Of a stretch of 64,000 nucleotides of DNA, positions 33,949 through 42,773 are shown one piece after another. Below the pieces are notes generated by a model. The model was given only the letters and a program-made list of their open reading frames with translations, searched no databases and was not told the origin of the DNA. The position numbers were made by a program, and so were the translations under genes. How positions within the stretch are numbered: the first letter of the stretch is position 1; each line of letters starts with the position of its first letter. Source of the DNA: Clostridia bacterium (GTDB taxonomy: Bacteria; Bacillota; Clostridia; Lutisporales; Lutisporaceae); contig DASPIR010000010.1 in assembly GCA_035628995.1 (NCBI GenBank), forward strand, positions 186,001 to 250,000. Direction: 5' to 3'.

Positions 33949-35127
33949 ATGAAGGATTTAATAATTAAGGAGATTCAAGGACTTGGAGAACAGCTATCTG
34001 AGATAAGTGACTATATATGCAGCAACCCTGAAATGGGAAACAACGAATTCAAGGCAATGGAGAAGTTGACTTCCTTTCTTAAGGTGTGCGGGTTCTCTGT
34101 GGAAACAAACATCATAAACAAGCCCACAGCCTTCAAAGCTGTATATGACAGCTTAAAGCCAGGCCCCTCCGTATCCTTCCTTTGCGAGTATGACGCCCTG
34201 CCCGGCATAGGTCATGGCTGTGGTCACAATATGATTGGAACCATGGGGTGCGGAGCTGCAGTCGGCCTCAGCAAGGTGCTGGATAAAACAGGAGGACGTT
34301 TAATAGTGCTTGGCACCCCCGCGGAAGAAACAGATGGAGCAAAGGTAGCAATGGCAGAAAACGGAGTCTTCAGCGATATTGATGCAGCTATGATACTGCA
34401 TCCTGAAGATACGACCTATGAGAGCGGCAGTTCTCTTGCAATGGATGCATTGCAATTCGACTTCAAGGGCAAGTCCAGCCATGCCGCAGCCTCTCCTCAT
34501 GAAGGCATCAATGCACTGGATGCTGTTATACTCACCTTCAATGGAATAAATGCTTTAAGACAGCATGTTACCTCCGATGTCAGAATACACGGCATCGTTA
34601 AGGAGGGCGGAAAAGCCGCCAATATTGTACCGGACAGAGCTATTGCACAGTTTTATGTAAGAGCGGGCAAAAAGAAATATCTCAAGAAAGTGGCCGAGAA
34701 GGTTAAGAATATAGCCAGAGGAGCAGCAATGATGACTGGTGCCTCCCTGGAAATAAGCAACTATGAGATCTCCTATGATGACATGAATACTAATCAGAAT
34801 CTATCCAAAGCCTTCGTTGAAAACCTTAAGCAGGTTGGAGTCAATGATATACATCCTCAAAGATCCAGTTCCGGCTCAATTGATATGGGCAATGTAAGCA
34901 ATGTGGTTCCAGCCATTCACCCTTACATCTCCATATCAGACACAAAGCTTGTAGGACACACCTCAGAATTCAGGGATGCAACTATGACTGACAAAGCCCA
35001 TGACGCGCTGATCAAGGGTTCATGCGCTCTAGCACTTACAGGCTATGACGTATTGACAGACAAAGAGCTCTTAAAAAGAATAAAAGAAGAATTCGCTTCT
35101 ATCGGAAGTACGCCCTCTACCCCGTAG
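33949..35127 (+). CDS. M20 family metallopeptidase / amidohydrolase
   Basis: This is a cytosolic zinc hydrolase of the M20D group (AbgB, IlvR/ThlA-type aminoacylases). The metal motifs FLCEYDALPGIGHGCGHN and PAEETDGAK are present, and a dimerisation domain sits between about residues 175 and 290. The length of 392 residues fits. Relatives release amino acids from N-acyl or p-aminobenzoyl-glutamate substrates, or cut indole-acetyl-amino acids; the true substrate here is unknown. AGGAGG lies 8 bases before the ATG at 33949. It stands alone, divergent from the MATE gene, and is followed by a dispersed repeat (35133-35156) and two hairpins. Confidence 0.87.
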   Translation: MKDLIIKEIQGLGEQLSEISDYICSNPEMGNNEFKAMEKLTSFLKVCGFSVETNIINKPTAFKAVYDSLKPGPSVSFLCEYDALPGIGHGCGHNMIGTMGCGAAVGLSKVLDKTGGRLIVLGTPAEETDGAKVAMAENGVFSDIDAAMILHPEDTTYESGSSLAMDALQFDFKGKSSHAAASPHEGINALDAVILTFNGINALRQHVTSDVRIHGIVKEGGKAANIVPDRAIAQFYVRAGKKKYLKKVAEKVKNIARGAAMMTGASLEISNYEISYDDMNTNQNLSKAFVENLKQVGVNDIHPQRSSSGSIDMGNVSNVVPAIHPYISISDTKLVGHTSEFRDATMTDKAHDALIKGSCALALTGYDVLTDKELLKRIKEEFASIGSTPSTP

Positions 35128-35132
35128 ACCTG

Positions 35133-35156
35133 CCTAACCTATTGCCCATCGCCTGT
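35133..35156 (+). repeat. Dispersed repeat, copy 2
   Basis: This copy reads CCTAACCTATTGCCCATCGC and goes on into CTGT. It starts six bases after the stop of the M20 gene. It matches the copies at 32385-32404 and 39292-39320. Confidence 0.7.
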
Positions 35157-35228
35157 ACATTATGTTACAAAATATATACAACACCACGACAATTTTATGT
35201 TAAAATAATTATAAACATGACTAAAAAG

Positions 35229-35311
35229 TCGCGGAAAAACTTTTAATAGGAATTATTTAGATTTCCGCGAAATACACTAAGGAAACAGAAATGCGAAATA
35301 CTATTTCGCAT
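35229..35311 (+). repeat. Two consecutive hairpins before the two-component genes
   Basis: Hairpin 1 pairs TCGCGGAAA (35229-35237) with 35262-35270. Hairpin 2 is a 21-base palindrome, ATGCGAAATA-C-TATTTCGCAT (35291-35311), followed by TTTTG, and may be the terminator of the M20 gene. Both share a GCGAAA core. They could also be binding sites of the response regulator that follows. Confidence 0.55.
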
Positions 35312-35341
35312 TTTGTATAATCCATTAGGCGGGTGATTGTA

Positions 35342-36013
35342 TTGAGGGTACTAATAGTTGATGACGAACCGGCGATAGTTGACCTAATTAAGATAAATCT
35401 TGAGTTGGAAGGCTTCGACACCTGCGTTTGCTATACAGGACAGCAAGCAATCAAGGCTGCGCCTATATTCACTCCGGATCTAATAATCCTGGATATAATG
35501 CTTCCTGATCTCAGTGGCTTTGAGGTATGCAAGCAACTTCAGAGTCTAAGCATACCTATAATAATGCTCACTGCTAAGAATGACATCAAGGACAAGCTGT
35601 ACGGCCTTGAGCTGGGTGCAGATGACTATATAACCAAGCCCTTCGACAGCAGGGAACTGACTGCAAGGATAAAAACCGTACTCAGAAGAATTGATAAATT
35701 CAGTGCAAAGGAAGATACCAATATACAATTAGGACCGATAATGATTAATACAGCGGAACGGCAGGTCTATCTTGATGGAGAGGAGATGCTTCTGACCCCA
35801 AAGGAATATGACCTTCTTATGCTTCTATGTGAGAACCAAAGAAAGGTCTTTTCCCGTGAAAACCTCCTTGAGCTGGTATGGAAGTTCGAATACATAGGAG
35901 ACAGCAGGACCGTAGACATGCATGTCCAGAGACTGAGGAAAAAGCTTGGCAAATATAACTTCTTTATAAAAACCGTATTTGGAATCGGTTATAAATTTGA
36001 GGTACATATATGA
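35342..36013 (+). CDS. OmpR/PhoB family response regulator
   Basis: This is a DNA-binding response regulator of 223 residues. The receiver domain (1-115) shows the acidic pair D7/D8, the phosphoryl-accepting D51 (LIILDIMLPD) and the lysine in MLTAKND. A winged-helix domain follows (about 125-222; LTPKEYDLLMLLCEN, SRTVDMHVQRLRKKLG). A TTG start at 35342 is chosen because AGGCGGG precedes it by 8 bases and the protein then starts MRVLIVDDEP as usual; a GTG at 35333 would overlap that site. Its stop overlaps the kinase start by 4 bases, so the pair is coupled. The downstream lipoprotein gene is probably in the same operon. Confidence 0.93.
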   Translation: MRVLIVDDEPAIVDLIKINLELEGFDTCVCYTGQQAIKAAPIFTPDLIILDIMLPDLSGFEVCKQLQSLSIPIIMLTAKNDIKDKLYGLELGADDYITKPFDSRELTARIKTVLRRIDKFSAKEDTNIQLGPIMINTAERQVYLDGEEMLLTPKEYDLLMLLCENQRKVFSRENLLELVWKFEYIGDSRTVDMHVQRLRKKLGKYNFFIKTVFGIGYKFEVHI

Positions 36014-37416
36014 AACTAAAACATAAAATTATTGCACTTAATATGGGTGCTCTTTTTTTCATGCTCATTATTTTAGGAACCATACTTACACAAATAACAG
36101 ACAACTATAACCTGAGGACCACACTTCAATATCTTGAAAACCAAAGCAATTACTCGGCCATATATATTGAACAATATGCACTAAGTAAAGCCCCCAATGA
36201 TTTTGAGGTTCCTGCTGTTATGAACACTAGTGCCAATTATCTCGCAGAAGTGTTGAAGGAATCTGTCAAATGCAGAGTGCAGATATTCTATGGCACTGAA
36301 TTGCTCGGGGATTCAGAAGAGTCAACAAGCTCTGATGAAGTCGTAAGACCTGAAATTGCAGAAACCTTCCAGAAAAACAAGGCATATTTTGTTTCGCCAG
36401 GTAAGAACAGGGTGTTCTATTATGCAGTGCCTGTAAGCATCAGCAACAGGTACACCTACTCCCTGGGCTTCATATACGACCTTGATGAAGCTGATAACAT
36501 GAAGAGTAATACAATAAAAATGTTCGTACTCACCGGGGTGTTCCTTTCAGTCTTTATGATGTTTGGCAGCACCTTGATTTCCAATAGGATAACGAATCCA
36601 ATAAAAATACTGAATGAAGCCACCAAGCAGTTTTCTGAAGGCAATTTTGAAAGCCGTGCAGTCGCAGCCACCCATGATGAGATTGGAGATCTCTCCACCA
36701 CCTTCAATTCTATGGCGGACAGCATTAAAGATATGATAACAAAGCTTAGCAGCGAAAAGGAAAAGCAAAAATACTTTTTTGATAATTTTACCCATGAGAT
36801 TCGTACCCCCCTTACCACTATTCTGGGCTATACCGAGCTTTTATGGAAAACCAACGATGAAGAGGTAAGGGATAAAAGCCTTTTTTATATAACCTCCGAA
36901 GGAAAAAGAATGCTTAAAATGATGGAAAGGCTTCTTGAGCTCTCAAAGCTGAAGAACTACAGCTTCGAAATAAACAAATCAGAATCAAACCTAAAGAAGC
37001 TTATAGAGGACGCCTGCGATTCAATGCAGTATAAAATGAAAAGATACAGCACCAGCTGCAGGCTTAATTTGGAAAATATCACCCTGAAAGTGGACCCTGA
37101 CCTCTTTAAGCAGGTAGTAATAAACATTATTGACAACTGCATCAAATACAGTAAATCCCCCGTCATTGATATAAATTTGAGTCGCCATGAGGTTATAAAG
37201 CTTGAAATTATAGACTATGGCTGTGGAATAGATCAAAAGAACCTTGAGAGTGTATTCGACCCCTATTACAAGGTGGATCAATCCAGGAACAGCAAGACCG
37301 AGGGCTGGGGCTTGGGCCTGTCTATCGTTAAGGAAATAGTTGACAAGCATGGTGGAAATATAGAGATTATCAGTATTCCCCAGAAAGGTACCAGTATAAT
37401 AATAACTTTAGTCTAG
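36010..37416 (+). CDS. Sensor histidine kinase
   Basis: This is a membrane sensor kinase of 468 residues, partner of the preceding regulator. The order is: transmembrane segment 1 (about 10-28), extracellular sensing loop (about 30-160), transmembrane segment 2 (about 165-188), HAMP linker (about 188-242), HisKA with phospho-acceptor His262 in FTHEIRTPLT, and HATPase with the N box IIDNCIKYSK, DYGCGID, and GWGLGLSIV. All catalytic motifs look intact. The extracellular loop has no recognisable domain. It overlaps the regulator gene and is followed 20 bases later by a large lipoprotein gene, which may supply or modulate the signal. Confidence 0.93.
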   Translation: MKLKHKIIALNMGALFFMLIILGTILTQITDNYNLRTTLQYLENQSNYSAIYIEQYALSKAPNDFEVPAVMNTSANYLAEVLKESVKCRVQIFYGTELLGDSEESTSSDEVVRPEIAETFQKNKAYFVSPGKNRVFYYAVPVSISNRYTYSLGFIYDLDEADNMKSNTIKMFVLTGVFLSVFMMFGSTLISNRITNPIKILNEATKQFSEGNFESRAVAATHDEIGDLSTTFNSMADSIKDMITKLSSEKEKQKYFFDNFTHEIRTPLTTILGYTELLWKTNDEEVRDKSLFYITSEGKRMLKMMERLLELSKLKNYSFEINKSESNLKKLIEDACDSMQYKMKRYSTSCRLNLENITLKVDPDLFKQVVINIIDNCIKYSKSPVIDINLSRHEVIKLEIIDYGCGIDQKNLESVFDPYYKVDQSRNSKTEGWGLGLSIVKEIVDKHGGNIEIISIPQKGTSIIITLV

Positions 37417-37436
37417 CCTTTATATGGAGGATAATA

Positions 37437-39290
37437 ATGAAAAGATTAGCTTTTATATTGTCGGTTTCAATTATTTTGCTGTCAGGCTGTGCCATAAAGC
37501 AAGGACATTTGGTTGTCATTAATGATAAGAGTCAAAGCGAGACACAGCAGGACAAAAGTCTATATGAACATCTGAATGTTGAATTTCAAAAGTTTCCCAT
37601 AGAAAAATACGCAGAAGCAGCCGGTAAAGTTGGTGCAGATTTGAAGCCCCTTGCAGTATCTCCGGACTATAGTATGGTTCTTGCCTATCAGACCACCGGA
37701 AGCTCTATCGCAGATATCGCAAACAATAGAGTAGTAATTGGGAATCTGGTGCAGGAAATTAGCCTTTACATGGTCTTCACTGAAAGCGGAGAGTGCAAAA
37801 GCCTCGGGAAGTATCTGTCACTCAAGGATTTCCGTTTTGATGAAACAGGAAAATCCTTGGCCTTCATTGATGGAAGCAGCAATATATTTATGTATAACAG
37901 CATAACAGGACAGCTGCAAAAGCTGGTTTCCGCCGAGAAATGGAATTCTTACTACAATTTAAGCTGGTCAAAGGATTCAAAAAGTCTGATTATAAACACT
38001 CGTATGGAATTCGATATAGCTTCCAGGGAGTTCATATCAATTGCAGTGGACAGCTATACCCCTTTTATAAAAAGGAAATTCAGCGACGACAGTTACATAG
38101 TTCAGATGAAAAATGACGATTATAACGACATGATTGCTTTTTACGACTTCAGCAAAAAAAGCTTTACCAGCATCGCAAACGGTATTTTCATTGATTCCGA
38201 CAATTCAAACGTGATATATACCAAAGACTTTATGAGCGGGCTCAATGTTGTCAACCTGAAAACCTTAGAGAGCAAATCCATTGAAAACGCACCGATATAC
38301 TGCTCTTATATAATGAAATCAACCGGTGATATCCTGTACACAACTCTAAACAATGACCTTGACAGCCGCTTCAGATATTTGCTGGTAAAAATCAACCCGA
38401 CTTCCATGACAAGAACTACAGCCAAGCTTTCAACGCCGACCTTTTATATGAGTCCGGCTGAGGATAAGCTGTACTTTATAAGCGGCTACAGTGAAAACAG
38501 CATTGACGTAAATGCCAAGGACCTCAGAGTATATCAAAACAATTTAAGAAATGATGATACAGATATGTATGGAATAAAGACAACCTTGCTTAAGATGTTT
38601 CAACTAGACTATAAGTTCAATGATACCTATGAAAAATACGAGAATAAAGCCAAGGAAATATACACTAATTCCTATGACCCACTCCCTCAGGAAGCCCTGG
38701 AAAATAAACTGGTGGACTTTAAAAGATATAATTTGCCTATACCGACTCATCAACGGGAGGACCATATACCTCCGACTATTTATTTCGATCAGCTTAGCGT
38801 CAGCAGCACTAAGGCTTCGGTAAACTTGGGCCTGTACTATATCAACTCAGTTGAAATGATAAAAACCGGAGAGAAATGGTATATCACTGGCTTCTCAACC
38901 CATTCAGCTTCTGCTGAAGTAAATGCTATTAACGCAATTGTAAGAAAGCATCTTAACGATATTAAGTTCAAGAATAGGGATGAAGCCGTAAAGTATTGGA
39001 TAGCAGCGGAAGATAATGAGTACCGGGCAGCCCAGAGAAAAATTGTCGAAGATCTTATAAAGAACGCTGATAAGCTCACCTTTGAAGTCGGAGAGATTGA
39101 GCTCTGGTCCTTGAGCGATCCCCATAGAGCTGAAAGCGCCGAAAGGTCCACCAACGCAAAAGTAAAAGTAATTATCCAGGATGGTACCAACACTATGAAA
39201 TATAAGCTTGTACTTTCCAGACAATATAAGCAGCAGTTTGAAATAGAAAGCTGGAATACTGACCCTTTGAGCATTTCGCAGTTGTTTTAG
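37437..39290 (+). CDS. Uncharacterised lipoprotein linked to the two-component system
   Basis: I do not recognise a family. The 617-residue product starts with a lipoprotein signal ending in LSGC (Cys18), so it should be anchored outside the membrane. Residues about 60-370 contain repeated stretches such as SPDYSMVLAYQ, DETGKSLAFIDG and SKDSKSLIINT that look like blades of a TolB/WD40-type beta-propeller. The C-terminal 200 residues contain two alpha/beta segments of the kind found in small lumazine-like or NTF2-like extracellular domains. TATGGAGG precedes the ATG, 20 bases after the kinase stop. Co-transcription with a sensor kinase suggests an accessory sensor or a target acting at the envelope; this is inference. 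Confidence 0.75.
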   Translation: MKRLAFILSVSIILLSGCAIKQGHLVVINDKSQSETQQDKSLYEHLNVEFQKFPIEKYAEAAGKVGADLKPLAVSPDYSMVLAYQTTGSSIADIANNRVVIGNLVQEISLYMVFTESGECKSLGKYLSLKDFRFDETGKSLAFIDGSSNIFMYNSITGQLQKLVSAEKWNSYYNLSWSKDSKSLIINTRMEFDIASREFISIAVDSYTPFIKRKFSDDSYIVQMKNDDYNDMIAFYDFSKKSFTSIANGIFIDSDNSNVIYTKDFMSGLNVVNLKTLESKSIENAPIYCSYIMKSTGDILYTTLNNDLDSRFRYLLVKINPTSMTRTTAKLSTPTFYMSPAEDKLYFISGYSENSIDVNAKDLRVYQNNLRNDDTDMYGIKTTLLKMFQLDYKFNDTYEKYENKAKEIYTNSYDPLPQEALENKLVDFKRYNLPIPTHQREDHIPPTIYFDQLSVSSTKASVNLGLYYINSVEMIKTGEKWYITGFSTHSASAEVNAINAIVRKHLNDIKFKNRDEAVKYWIAAEDNEYRAAQRKIVEDLIKNADKLTFEVGEIELWSLSDPHRAESAERSTNAKVKVIIQDGTNTMKYKLVLSRQYKQQFEIESWNTDPLSISQLF

Positions 39291-39291
39291 C

Positions 39292-39320
39292 ACAGGCAAT
39301 GGGCAATGGGTTAGGGATGG
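39292..39320 (-). repeat. Dispersed repeat, copy 3
   Basis: On the minus strand it contains CCCTAACCCATTGCCCATTG followed by CCTGT. It starts immediately after the lipoprotein stop codon and matches the copies at 32385-32404 and 35133-35156. Confidence 0.7.
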
Positions 39321-39343
39321 TCTTTGGAGATTTAGGAAAATTG

Positions 39344-39374
39344 ATGCGCGTTACTCATTTCGAGTTTCGCGCAT
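39344..39374 (+). terminator. Terminator of the two-component/lipoprotein operon
   Basis: The stem ATGCGCG/CGCGCAT (39344-39350, 39368-39374) and the inner ACTC/GAGT are followed by TTTAATTTTAATT on the plus strand. Confidence 0.75.
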
Positions 39375-39422
39375 TTTAATTTTAATTATAAAAAAGGGCA
39401 TTCTATAACCGAGGTGAAGAAA

Positions 39423-39590
39423 ATGTATCGTGATAGTGATGGTAAAAAAACCAGCGCTGCTATTATTCCAATACAAAATATGATAAACGGCGGCGGTGTG
39501 ATATTTTTTGGCGAAGATCCAGGAGTCATTGGTGATATAGACGATGATGACAACATCCGAGAAAAGAACATTGAAAAACTATCCAGGTAG
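39423..39590 (+). CDS. Small acidic protein, 55 residues, unknown
   Basis: This short ORF, below usual size limits, has a good ribosome-binding site: GAGGTG lies 6 bases before the ATG at 39423. The product begins MYRDSDGKKTSAAIIP, has a Gly-rich centre (NGGGVIFFGEDPG) and an acidic stretch DIDDDD, with a charged C-terminus. It has no signal peptide and no long hydrophobic segment. It lies between the terminator of the two-component operon and a hairpin at 39609-39647, so it could be its own small transcript. No family is recognised, and chance cannot be excluded; the strand-specific site and reasonable composition favour a real gene. Confidence 0.5.
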   Translation: MYRDSDGKKTSAAIIPIQNMINGGGVIFFGEDPGVIGDIDDDDNIREKNIEKLSR

Positions 39591-39608
39591 CATTTACGAC
39601 CTCATACA

Positions 39609-39647
39609 CCTGCGGCATAATAAAAGGGCGTTTTCCCTTGCCGCAGG
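39609..39647. terminator. Hairpin between convergent small ORF and efflux permease
   Basis: The 9-bp stem CCTGCGGCA/TGCCGCAGG encloses a second GGG/CCC stem. It lies at the meeting point of convergent genes, so it is probably a two-way terminator, although the T tract is weak on both sides. Confidence 0.5.
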
Positions 39648-39672
39648 AAAATACCCTCTCTTATGGGCATTG

Positions 39673-40806
39673 CTAATCTAAAGTTTTCTTGAACTTTTTC
39701 ATTGTCACAATTATTATTACAGCAATCTGAAGCATTAGTATTGTTGTAACCTCCGCAAGATAATTCAGTCCAACCCCTTTTACTATTATCCCTCTCAATA
39801 TTTCTAAAAAATACGTTATTGGGAATGCACAGCTTATAGCATAAATAAGCTTTGGCATGGCTTCCCTGGGAAACATGAAGCCTGAAAGCAGCACACTGGG
39901 CAGTATAAAGAGCATTGCTGCCTGCATTGCCTGAAGCTGAGACTTGGCCACCGTCGAAATCAGCATTCCCATCGCAAGTGCTCCGATGAGAAATACTGAG
40001 CCTAGCAAAATCAACAGCGGAAGACTTCCCTTTATAGCTACTCCAAACATAATATAACTTAATCCCAATATAATTATAAAATCATAAAAGCCAATTATTA
40101 TATATGGTATCAGCTTGCCTACAATCAGCTCCAAAGGAGTGACCGGGGTCATTATAAGCTGTTCTATAGTCCCTCTTTCCCTCTCCCTTACCATTGCAAA
40201 GGCCGTCAGAATGATGGTTATATTCTGCAGTATCAGTCCCACCACTCCCGGCACATTGAACTTGCTGCTCTCCAGAGTGGGATTATACATAACCAGCGGC
40301 TTTGCACTTACAGCCGGTGCAGTACCAGCCGCAAGCAAGGCTTTTTTTGCTTGAAGCTCCCGAAGCTTGATTGTGTGGTTATTTGCCAATATAACTGAGT
40401 ATGACATGGCAGTCCTTGCGATTGTCGGATCAGAGCCATCAACCAGTATCTGTATTTGTGCAGTCTGGTTCCTTTTTATTTCTCTGGCATAATCTGTTGG
40501 AATCACAAGCCCTACCTTGACTATGCCTTTATCAATGTATTCTTCCACCTTGTCCATTGATTCTACCATTTCAAAGGCTTTGAAGTAGTATGAGTTGTTG
40601 AACTTATCTATAAGTTCTCTGCTCTCAGGTGTTCTGCTCTCATCACATACCACCAGGTCCACATGGTTTACATCTGTATTTACCGCATAACCGAATATGA
40701 GCAGCATCATGACGGGTGCGACAAGAGCCATAATAAGGCTTGCCCTGTCCCGCTTTATATGTATGAACTCTTTCTTGGTTATTGTCAAAAGCCTTTTGAA
40801 CTTCAT
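39673..40806 (-). CDS. ABC-2 type efflux permease
   Basis: This is an integral membrane subunit of an ABC exporter, 377 residues. It has the usual ABC-2 layout: a hydrophobic segment near residues 22-42, a long extracytoplasmic loop (about 45-180) and then five transmembrane segments. It resembles YbhS/YbhR and YhhJ proteins that work with a HlyD-type fusion protein. Its start overlaps the ATPase stop by 4 bases (ATGA), so the two are coupled. A single permease gene suggests a homodimer, unlike the YbhSR heterodimer. Substrates are likely drugs or other amphipathic compounds. Confidence 0.9.
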   Translation of the reverse strand: MKFKRLLTITKKEFIHIKRDRASLIMALVAPVMMLLIFGYAVNTDVNHVDLVVCDESRTPESRELIDKFNNSYYFKAFEMVESMDKVEEYIDKGIVKVGLVIPTDYAREIKRNQTAQIQILVDGSDPTIARTAMSYSVILANNHTIKLRELQAKKALLAAGTAPAVSAKPLVMYNPTLESSKFNVPGVVGLILQNITIILTAFAMVRERERGTIEQLIMTPVTPLELIVGKLIPYIIIGFYDFIIILGLSYIMFGVAIKGSLPLLILLGSVFLIGALAMGMLISTVAKSQLQAMQAAMLFILPSVLLSGFMFPREAMPKLIYAISCAFPITYFLEILRGIIVKGVGLNYLAEVTTILMLQIAVIIIVTMKKFKKTLD

Positions 40807-41606
40807 TCCTGCACCCCGCCTTCCGACCTTTTGGCCTTGAGGTCCTTGAATGAGGATATCACTTCTTTATTTGTCAATTGCTTTACATAGTGTATGAAGA
40901 TATCCTCCAAGTTCTGAGTATTATGCTTTTTGTATAGTTCCTGCGGAGTATCAATTGTAATAAGATCGCCATTGTATATAAAGCCAATTATATCGCATAT
41001 CGAAGCCTCATCCATGTAGTGGGTCGTCACAAGCACTGTTATTCCGCCACCGACCAGCTGTGTTATTGAATTCCAGAATTCTCTCCTGGAAACAGGGTCC
41101 ACTCCTGCTGTCGGCTCATCAAGTATAAGAAGACTTGGGTTGTGTATAAGGGAACAGCCTAAGGCCAGCCTCTGCTTCCAGCCCCCCGAAAGTGTACCTG
41201 CCAGGCTTTTCTCCTTGCCTTTCAGGTTAGCCATCTCTATAAGCTGCTTCTTCCTTTCTTGCAGCTGCTCTCTGGGCATCATATATATATTTCCATAGAA
41301 GTCCAGGTTTTCTTCCACCGTCAGATCCTCGTAAAGGCTGAACTTCTGCGACATATACCCTATATTATGCTTTATCATTTCTGTATCCTTTATAAGGTCG
41401 TAACCCAGGACCTTCCCTTCACCGGAGGTAGGACGTATCACTCCGCATATCATCCTTATAGTTGTTGACTTGCCAGAGCCGTTAGGTCCCAGGAAACCAA
41501 ATATCTTTCCTTTTGGTATATCAAAAGATATACCATTTACGGCTGTGAAGCTGCCGAATTTCTTTGTAAGATTTTTTATTGAAATTGCGTAATCCATATC
41601 CCTCAC
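40803..41606 (-). CDS. ABC transporter ATP-binding protein (efflux)
   Basis: This is the cytoplasmic ATPase of the exporter, 267 residues. It has Walker A GPNGSGKST, signature LSGGWKQR, Walker B LLILDEPTAGVD and the switch histidine in LVTTHYMDEA. It is of the YbhF/CcmA drug-export type and is single-domain, where YbhF is a tandem. It lies 3 bases after the fusion protein stop and overlaps the permease gene, placing it in the middle of the regulator-fusion protein-ATPase-permease operon. Confidence 0.93.
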   Translation of the reverse strand: MRDMDYAISIKNLTKKFGSFTAVNGISFDIPKGKIFGFLGPNGSGKSTTIRMICGVIRPTSGEGKVLGYDLIKDTEMIKHNIGYMSQKFSLYEDLTVEENLDFYGNIYMMPREQLQERKKQLIEMANLKGKEKSLAGTLSGGWKQRLALGCSLIHNPSLLILDEPTAGVDPVSRREFWNSITQLVGGGITVLVTTHYMDEASICDIIGFIYNGDLITIDTPQELYKKHNTQNLEDIFIHYVKQLTNKEVISSFKDLKAKRSEGGVQE

Positions 41607-41609
41607 CCG

Positions 41610-42770
41610 CTACTTTACATTGACATCCAGCAGCATACCGGGCTTTATGCTGTCCAGATTGTCCATTATCTTTACTTTCACTGCAAATACCAGCTTCATT
41701 CTGTCTTCTTTTGTAACTATGTTAATCGGGGTGAACTCGGCTTCAGGGGAAATGTATATTATCTGTCCTTTTATTTCCCTGCCCTTGATGTAATCGCTTT
41801 TTATGCTCACCTGCTTACCCAGCTTCAGGCTTGGCAGGGCCTTCTCCGGTACATATATCTTCACCCAAAGGTTAGACTGATCCGTTATTGTCATTAATGG
41901 GCTTCCCAAACCTACATACTCACCTTCGCTAAAGTTCACCGTCTCAATGATTCCGTCCTTTGCTGCCGACACCTTGCTCTTATCCAGCACGAGTTTCGTA
42001 AGCTCCAACCCTTTTTCCGCCTGTGCTACACCGTACTCTGAAGCACTTATGCTTCTCTCTGTTGCGCCATTTATCAGAAGCCTGAGCTTTTCCTGTGATG
42101 CAGCAAGCTGCGCGTTTGCACCGTCCAACTGTGCCTTTGACCCTGAAAGCTGTGCTTTTGCACTTTCAACTGAATGCTTGGCGCTTTCCAGAGCATTTAG
42201 TGCTGTATTCATTGCATACTCTGCATTCTTCAGGTCCTGCTCAGTAGCAGCACCTGTATCAAAAAGCACCTTTATATCATCATATTGATCTTTCTTTAAG
42301 GTAAAGGTTTCCTGTGACGACTTGAGATTTTGCTCTGCTTGCCCAACGGTCGCATCAACTTGTTTTACAGCGTTTTGGACTTGTCTCGCTGCAGCTTCCC
42401 CCTGTTGAACTAGCGCCCGCTGAATGTTTATCTCTTCTTCCCTGTTTCCCTCTGCTGTCCTTGCGAGCTCATTCTCTGCACTTTCCACAGAAATCTCTGA
42501 TTGTTCTGCTTTTACCTGGTTCTCAGGAGTATCAATAACTGCCAAAAGGCTTCCTGCCCTAACCATCTGTCCCTCCTGAACCTTTATCTCCTTAATCCGT
42601 CCACTGACCTCAGCACTGACATCTATCTGTTCAGCTTCAGCAGTACCGTAAAATACAAAGCTGTCCCCCGTTCCTGAAGTGATTGACCTAACATATGTAA
42701 AGCCAATGTAAGCAACAACCGCGATTAATACAATAGCTACAGGAATAACAATCTTCTTCTTAGATTTCAT
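41610..42770 (-). CDS. HlyD family membrane-fusion/adaptor protein
   Basis: This is a membrane-anchored adaptor of 386 residues. It has one N-terminal transmembrane segment (about 5-25), a biotinyl-lipoyl-like half (VSGRIKEIKVQEGQMVRAG), a long coiled coil rich in Ala/Gln/Glu (about 75-235), then the second lipoyl half and a beta-barrel domain (VKIYVPEKALPSLKLGKQV). It resembles YbhG. In a Gram-positive cell it would work with the ABC exporter across the cell wall space rather than reach an outer membrane. It starts 3 bases after the regulator stop. Confidence 0.9.
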   Translation of the reverse strand: MKSKKKIVIPVAIVLIAVVAYIGFTYVRSITSGTGDSFVFYGTAEAEQIDVSAEVSGRIKEIKVQEGQMVRAGSLLAVIDTPENQVKAEQSEISVESAENELARTAEGNREEEINIQRALVQQGEAAARQVQNAVKQVDATVGQAEQNLKSSQETFTLKKDQYDDIKVLFDTGAATEQDLKNAEYAMNTALNALESAKHSVESAKAQLSGSKAQLDGANAQLAASQEKLRLLINGATERSISASEYGVAQAEKGLELTKLVLDKSKVSAAKDGIIETVNFSEGEYVGLGSPLMTITDQSNLWVKIYVPEKALPSLKLGKQVSIKSDYIKGREIKGQIIYISPEAEFTPINIVTKEDRMKLVFAVKVKIMDNLDSIKPGMLLDVNVK

Positions 42771-42773
42771 GCC

